8,337 nucleotides of DNA from Magnetococcales bacterium (lineage in GTDB: Bacteria > Pseudomonadota > Magnetococcia > Magnetococcales > DC0425bin3). This document shows, in pieces, positions 5,846 through 8,337 of this stretch. Each line of letters opens with the position of its first letter. Within the stretch, counting starts at the first letter, position 1. The translations under genes were made by a program, and so were the position numbers. The DNA lies in contig JADGCJ010000071.1 of assembly GCA_015229045.1 (NCBI GenBank), positions 1-8,337 of the forward strand, read 5' to 3'. The notes beneath the pieces were generated by a model that made no database searches, was not told the origin of the DNA, and saw only the letters and a list, made by a program, of their open reading frames with translations.

Positions 5846-6652
5846 ATGAAAAACATTCCCATCCTGGACCAGATCATGGCCCGCAAACGCGAAGAGGTGG
5901 TGGAGCGTCGTCACCGTACTCCGGAGGCTCGCCTGCTGGAACGGGTGGATGCCGCGTTGCCCACCCGCGATTTTACCCAGGCCCTGGTGAACAAGGTTCA
6001 GCGCCAGGAACCGGCCATCATCGCCGAGGTGAAAAAAGCCTCTCCTTCCAAGGGGGTGATCCATCCGGAGCATCCCCCTTTCGACCCGGTGCGCATCGCC
6101 GATGGCTATGCCCGACATGGTGCAACCTGCATCTCCTGTCTGACCGACGTGGATTTTTTCCAGGGTGCCGACGCCTACCTGGCGCGTATTCACGCCGAAG
6201 TGGCCATGCCGCTTTTGCGCAAGGATTTTTTCTTCGATCCTTATCAGGTGATCGAGGCACGGACCCTGGGTGCCGATGCCATCCTGCTCATCATGGCGGT
6301 TCTATCGGTCGCGCAGGCCCAAGAGCTGGAGGCTGCGGCCCGGGAGCTGCACCTGCACGTCCTGGTGGAGGTCCACAACGAGGCCGAACTGGAGGCCGCT
6401 CACGAGCTGCAGACCCCTCTGCTCGGCATCAACAACCGTGATCTGCGGACCTTTGTCACCACCCTCGACACCACTCTGCGGCTCGCCGGACGCGCCGACC
6501 CGAAACGGTGCATCATCTCGGAGAGCGGTATACGTACATTCAATGAAATCAATATCTTGCAAGAGAACGGCATCCATGCCTTCCTGGTGGGAGAGGCCTT
6601 GATGCGGGAGAGTGATCCAGGTGCCGCCTTGGCGCGACTGCTGGGGCATTGA
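5846..6652 (+). CDS. trpC: Indole-3-glycerol-phosphate synthase (TrpC)
   Basis: Cytoplasmic TIM-barrel enzyme of 268 residues, normal for a monofunctional TrpC. It closes the ring of carboxyphenylamino-deoxyribulose phosphate to indole-3-glycerol phosphate, with loss of CO2 and water, in tryptophan synthesis. The known catalytic residues are in place: E61 and K63 in IIAEVKKASPSKG, K126 in LLRKDFFFDPYQV, E175 in VLVEVHNE, N196 in LLGINNRDL, and E226-S227 in IISESGI. The C-terminal phosphate site includes AFLVGEALM. The ATG at 5846 is chosen because MKNIPILDQIMARKREEV is the expected N-terminus and GGAGGAG lies 11 bases upstream; the reading frame is open further upstream but without family similarity. 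trpF follows after 3 bases, so the two consecutive pathway steps are encoded together but as separate proteins, not as the fused TrpCF of E. coli. Confidence 0.97.
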   Translation: MKNIPILDQIMARKREEVVERRHRTPEARLLERVDAALPTRDFTQALVNKVQRQEPAIIAEVKKASPSKGVIHPEHPPFDPVRIADGYARHGATCISCLTDVDFFQGADAYLARIHAEVAMPLLRKDFFFDPYQVIEARTLGADAILLIMAVLSVAQAQELEAAARELHLHVLVEVHNEAELEAAHELQTPLLGINNRDLRTFVTTLDTTLRLAGRADPKRCIISESGIRTFNEINILQENGIHAFLVGEALMRESDPGAALARLLGH

Positions 6653-6655
6653 TCG

Positions 6656-7303
6656 ATGGTCCGCATCAAGATTTGCGGCATGACCCGACTGGAGGATGCC
6701 CTGGCAGCGATCCACCTGGGAGCCGATGCCATCGGCCTGGTGTTCCATCCAAAATCGCCGCGCGCCATCGACCCTGTCCGGGCGACGGCGCTGGTGGCAG
6801 CCTTGCCGCCTTTTGTATCGGTGGTGGGGTTGTTTGTCAACCACCCCCCGGAGGAGGTTCACCGCATTGTCCGGCACTGTCACCTCTCCGTCGTCCAGTT
6901 GCATGGTGACGAGTCGCCGGAGGTATGCCGTCAAATCAGCGGAGGGTCGCACGGATTCTTGCGGGTGATCAAAGCCATTCGAGTCGCCACACGCACCGAC
7001 CTGCAAGGTGTCGATGCGTTCCCGGTAGCAGGAATTCTCCTCGACGCAAAAGCCCCCCACGCCTACGGTGGCACAGGCCAGGTCTTTGATTGGAGTCTGT
7101 TGGAGGGTTTTCGTTGCCGGGCGCCCCTGATCCTGGCCGGCGGCCTGAACCCGGACAATATTCAAGCGGCCATCCAGAGGGTCAAACCCTGCGCAGTGGA
7201 TCTCTCCAGCGGAGTCGAATCGGCGCCGGGCATCAAGGATCACGCCCTCATGCGGCATTTTATCGCCCGTGTCCGCCAGGCGGAGATTGGAATCGCTTCA
7301 TGA
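6656..7303 (+). CDS. trpF: Phosphoribosylanthranilate isomerase (TrpF)
   Basis: Cytoplasmic TIM-barrel isomerase of 215 residues, normal length. It converts N-(5-phosphoribosyl)anthranilate to the ribulose form, the step just before TrpC. Expected motifs: MVRIKICGMT with catalytic C7, GADAIGLVFHPKSPR (22-36), VVGLFVN (56-62), VVQLHGDE (79-86), GILLDAK with catalytic D130, GGTGQVFDW (138-146), and phosphate-binding LAGGLNPDN (160-168) and VDLSSGVES (181-189). It starts 3 bases after the trpC stop with only a weak ribosome site inside trpC, and its TGA overlaps the accD ATG. Translation is therefore probably coupled on both sides. Confidence 0.97.
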   Translation: MVRIKICGMTRLEDALAAIHLGADAIGLVFHPKSPRAIDPVRATALVAALPPFVSVVGLFVNHPPEEVHRIVRHCHLSVVQLHGDESPEVCRQISGGSHGFLRVIKAIRVATRTDLQGVDAFPVAGILLDAKAPHAYGGTGQVFDWSLLEGFRCRAPLILAGGLNPDNIQAAIQRVKPCAVDLSSGVESAPGIKDHALMRHFIARVRQAEIGIAS

Positions 7304-8220
7304 ACTGGTTCGACAGCATCATCCGTCCGAAAATCAAGGTCAGCGACAAGCGCAACCGGGCACCGGAAGGACTCTGGATCAAGTGTCCCGAATGCAGCCA
7401 GACCCTTTTTCAAAAGGAGTTGGAGCGCAACCTGGATGTCTGCCGTCATTGCCAGCATCACTTTCGCATCTCCGGAAAACGCCGCATCGACATCACGTTG
7501 GACCCAGAGGGACGCCAGGAGCTTTTCCCGGCGATCTATCCCACCGACCCCCTCAAGTTCAAGGATGTCAAACGCTATCGGGATCGCATCAAGGAGGCCC
7601 AGAAAAAAACCGGAGTCAATGATGCGGTTCGCGTCTACAAGGGGTTCATCGACAAGGTACCGGCGGTGGTGGCTGCCCTGGATTTTGAATTCATGGCCGG
7701 CTCGATGGGTTCCGTGGTCGGAGCCAAGATTGCTCATGCTGCCCTGGCAGCGGAGAGGGCGCAATGTGGTTTTGTCGTTTTTCCGGCCTCGGGGGGAGCG
7801 CGCATGCAGGAGGGGATTCTTTCCCTCATGCAGATGGCCAAGACCACGGCGGCCATCTCGCGCCTTGAAGATGCCGCGCTTCCCTTCATCGTCGTATTGA
7901 CCGATCCGACGACGGGTGGCGTGACGGCCTCGTTTGCCATGCAGGGGGACATCATCATGGCCGAACCCAACGCCCTGATCGGTTTTGCCGGTCCCCGGGT
8001 GATCGAACAAACGGTCCGGGAAGCCTTGCCGGATGGATTCCAGCGCAGCGAATATCTCCTGGAACACGGTTTCCTGGATCGTATTTGTCATCGTGGCGAG
8101 ATCCGTTCTCTCCTTGCGTCATTGTTGTCTCGTCTGACCGGGCGGGGTGCGCATGGTGGCGGGCATGCCTTTGTACCGGAGGCTGTGCAGCCCACCCTTT
8201 TCGACCCGGATGAACCATGA
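7300..8220 (+). CDS. accD: Acetyl-CoA carboxylase carboxyltransferase, beta subunit (AccD)
   Basis: Beta subunit of the carboxyltransferase that, with AccA, moves the carboxyl group from biotin on AccB to acetyl-CoA, giving malonyl-CoA for fatty acid synthesis. It has 306 residues (E. coli 304). The N-terminal zinc finger is intact: C29, C32, C48 and C51 (CPEC...CRHC). The crotonase-fold domain carries FMAGSMGSVVGAKI (131-144), FPASGGARMQEG (161-172), LTDPTTGGVTASF (200-212) and the IGFAGPRVIEQT block (227-238). The ATG at 7300 overlaps the trpF stop as ATGA, with GGAG about 14 bases upstream; MNWFDSIIRPKI is the usual start. In many proteobacteria accD follows trpFBA and precedes folC. Here it directly follows trpF, and a hairpin repeat follows its stop. 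Confidence 0.97.
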   Translation: MNWFDSIIRPKIKVSDKRNRAPEGLWIKCPECSQTLFQKELERNLDVCRHCQHHFRISGKRRIDITLDPEGRQELFPAIYPTDPLKFKDVKRYRDRIKEAQKKTGVNDAVRVYKGFIDKVPAVVAALDFEFMAGSMGSVVGAKIAHAALAAERAQCGFVVFPASGGARMQEGILSLMQMAKTTAAISRLEDAALPFIVVLTDPTTGGVTASFAMQGDIIMAEPNALIGFAGPRVIEQTVREALPDGFQRSEYLLEHGFLDRICHRGEIRSLLASLLSRLTGRGAHGGGHAFVPEAVQPTLFDPDEP

Positions 8221-8243
8221 AAAAGTATCTAAACCAAATCCAT

Positions 8244-8337
8244 TTCGAGATGCGTAGTTTTTTTAAACTATTGAAAGACTGGGATGGTCCAGGAAGGGCT
8301 GTGCCCTTCCTGGTGGGGTTTGGGGCGAAGCCCCAAT
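8244..8337 (+). repeat. Dispersed intergenic repeat copy 3, with two hairpins, 3' of accD
   Basis: This is the most complete copy and links the other two. Positions 8244-8268, beginning TTCGAGATGCG and running through the T-run into AAAC, match copy 1 on the minus strand (86 to 62) at 22 of 25 bases. Positions 8259-8284 match copy 2 (864-889) at 22 of 26. GGTCCAGG (8286-8293) recurs in copy 1. Two hairpins follow: a perfect 11-bp stem 8289-8299/8303-8313 with loop TGT, and a 7-bp stem TTGGGGC/GCCCCAA (8320-8326/8330-8336) with loop GAA. The element begins 23 bases after the accD stop and may continue past the window end. Confidence 0.75.
8289..8336 (+). terminator. Tandem hairpins downstream of accD (possible terminator)
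   Basis: An 11-bp perfect stem and a 7-bp perfect stem stand 7 bases apart, starting 68 bases after the accD stop at the end of a tightly packed operon. No U-tract follows the first stem; the sequence after the second is outside the window. The structure is certain; terminator or 3'-stabilising function is inferred. Confidence 0.45.

Noticed and set aside
7090..7299. Upstream in-frame extension of accD inside trpF
   Set aside because: The known AccD start sequence begins at 7300; the extension is a shadow of trpF.

Overview
The window is a GC-rich stretch of bacterial chromosome. It carries seven complete protein genes, one of them a 55-codon gene, and ordinary housekeeping functions. Gene content and sequence style suggest a proteobacterium. 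The dispersed hairpin repeats between genes remind me of the Magnetococcales (magnetotactic-type Alphaproteobacteria and relatives), but that placement is recollection plus inference and cannot be proven from this sequence. I see no mobile-element gene, CRISPR array, tRNA or rRNA.

Left part, all on the minus strand and read from right to left: pntA (5637-4057) and pntB (4042-2630) encode both subunits of the membrane-bound proton-translocating NAD(P) transhydrogenase. A strong hairpin follows. Next come a 55-residue one-helix membrane protein resembling the gamma subunit of sodium-pumping decarboxylases (2405-2238) and the beta subunit, OadB/GcdB/MmdB type (2176-1049). No carboxyltransferase or biotin subunit is present. 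After a repeat element comes a KdpE-type response regulator (796-92) with no sensor kinase beside it, and then another repeat element.

Right part, plus strand: a divergent AT-rich promoter region (about 5638-5845) separates pntA from trpC (5846-6652), trpF (6656-7303) and accD (7300-8220). These three are packed with a 3-bp gap and a 4-bp overlap, so they are almost certainly one translationally coupled operon. It supplies two consecutive tryptophan-biosynthesis steps plus the carboxyltransferase beta subunit of acetyl-CoA carboxylase. Many proteobacteria have trpF-trpB-trpA-accD; here trpBA are absent between trpF and accD.

The least ordinary signal is non-coding. Three related repeat elements (about 1-86 minus, 864-950 plus, 8244-8337 plus) lie at gene borders. 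They share a T-run/AAA core and then one or two GC-rich hairpins whose stems differ in sequence but keep their pairing. They look like a dispersed, structurally conserved intergenic repeat family that may act as terminators. The pnt-oad neighbourhood suggests linked ion-gradient and NADPH energetics, which is inference only. I found no convincing entirely new protein system.
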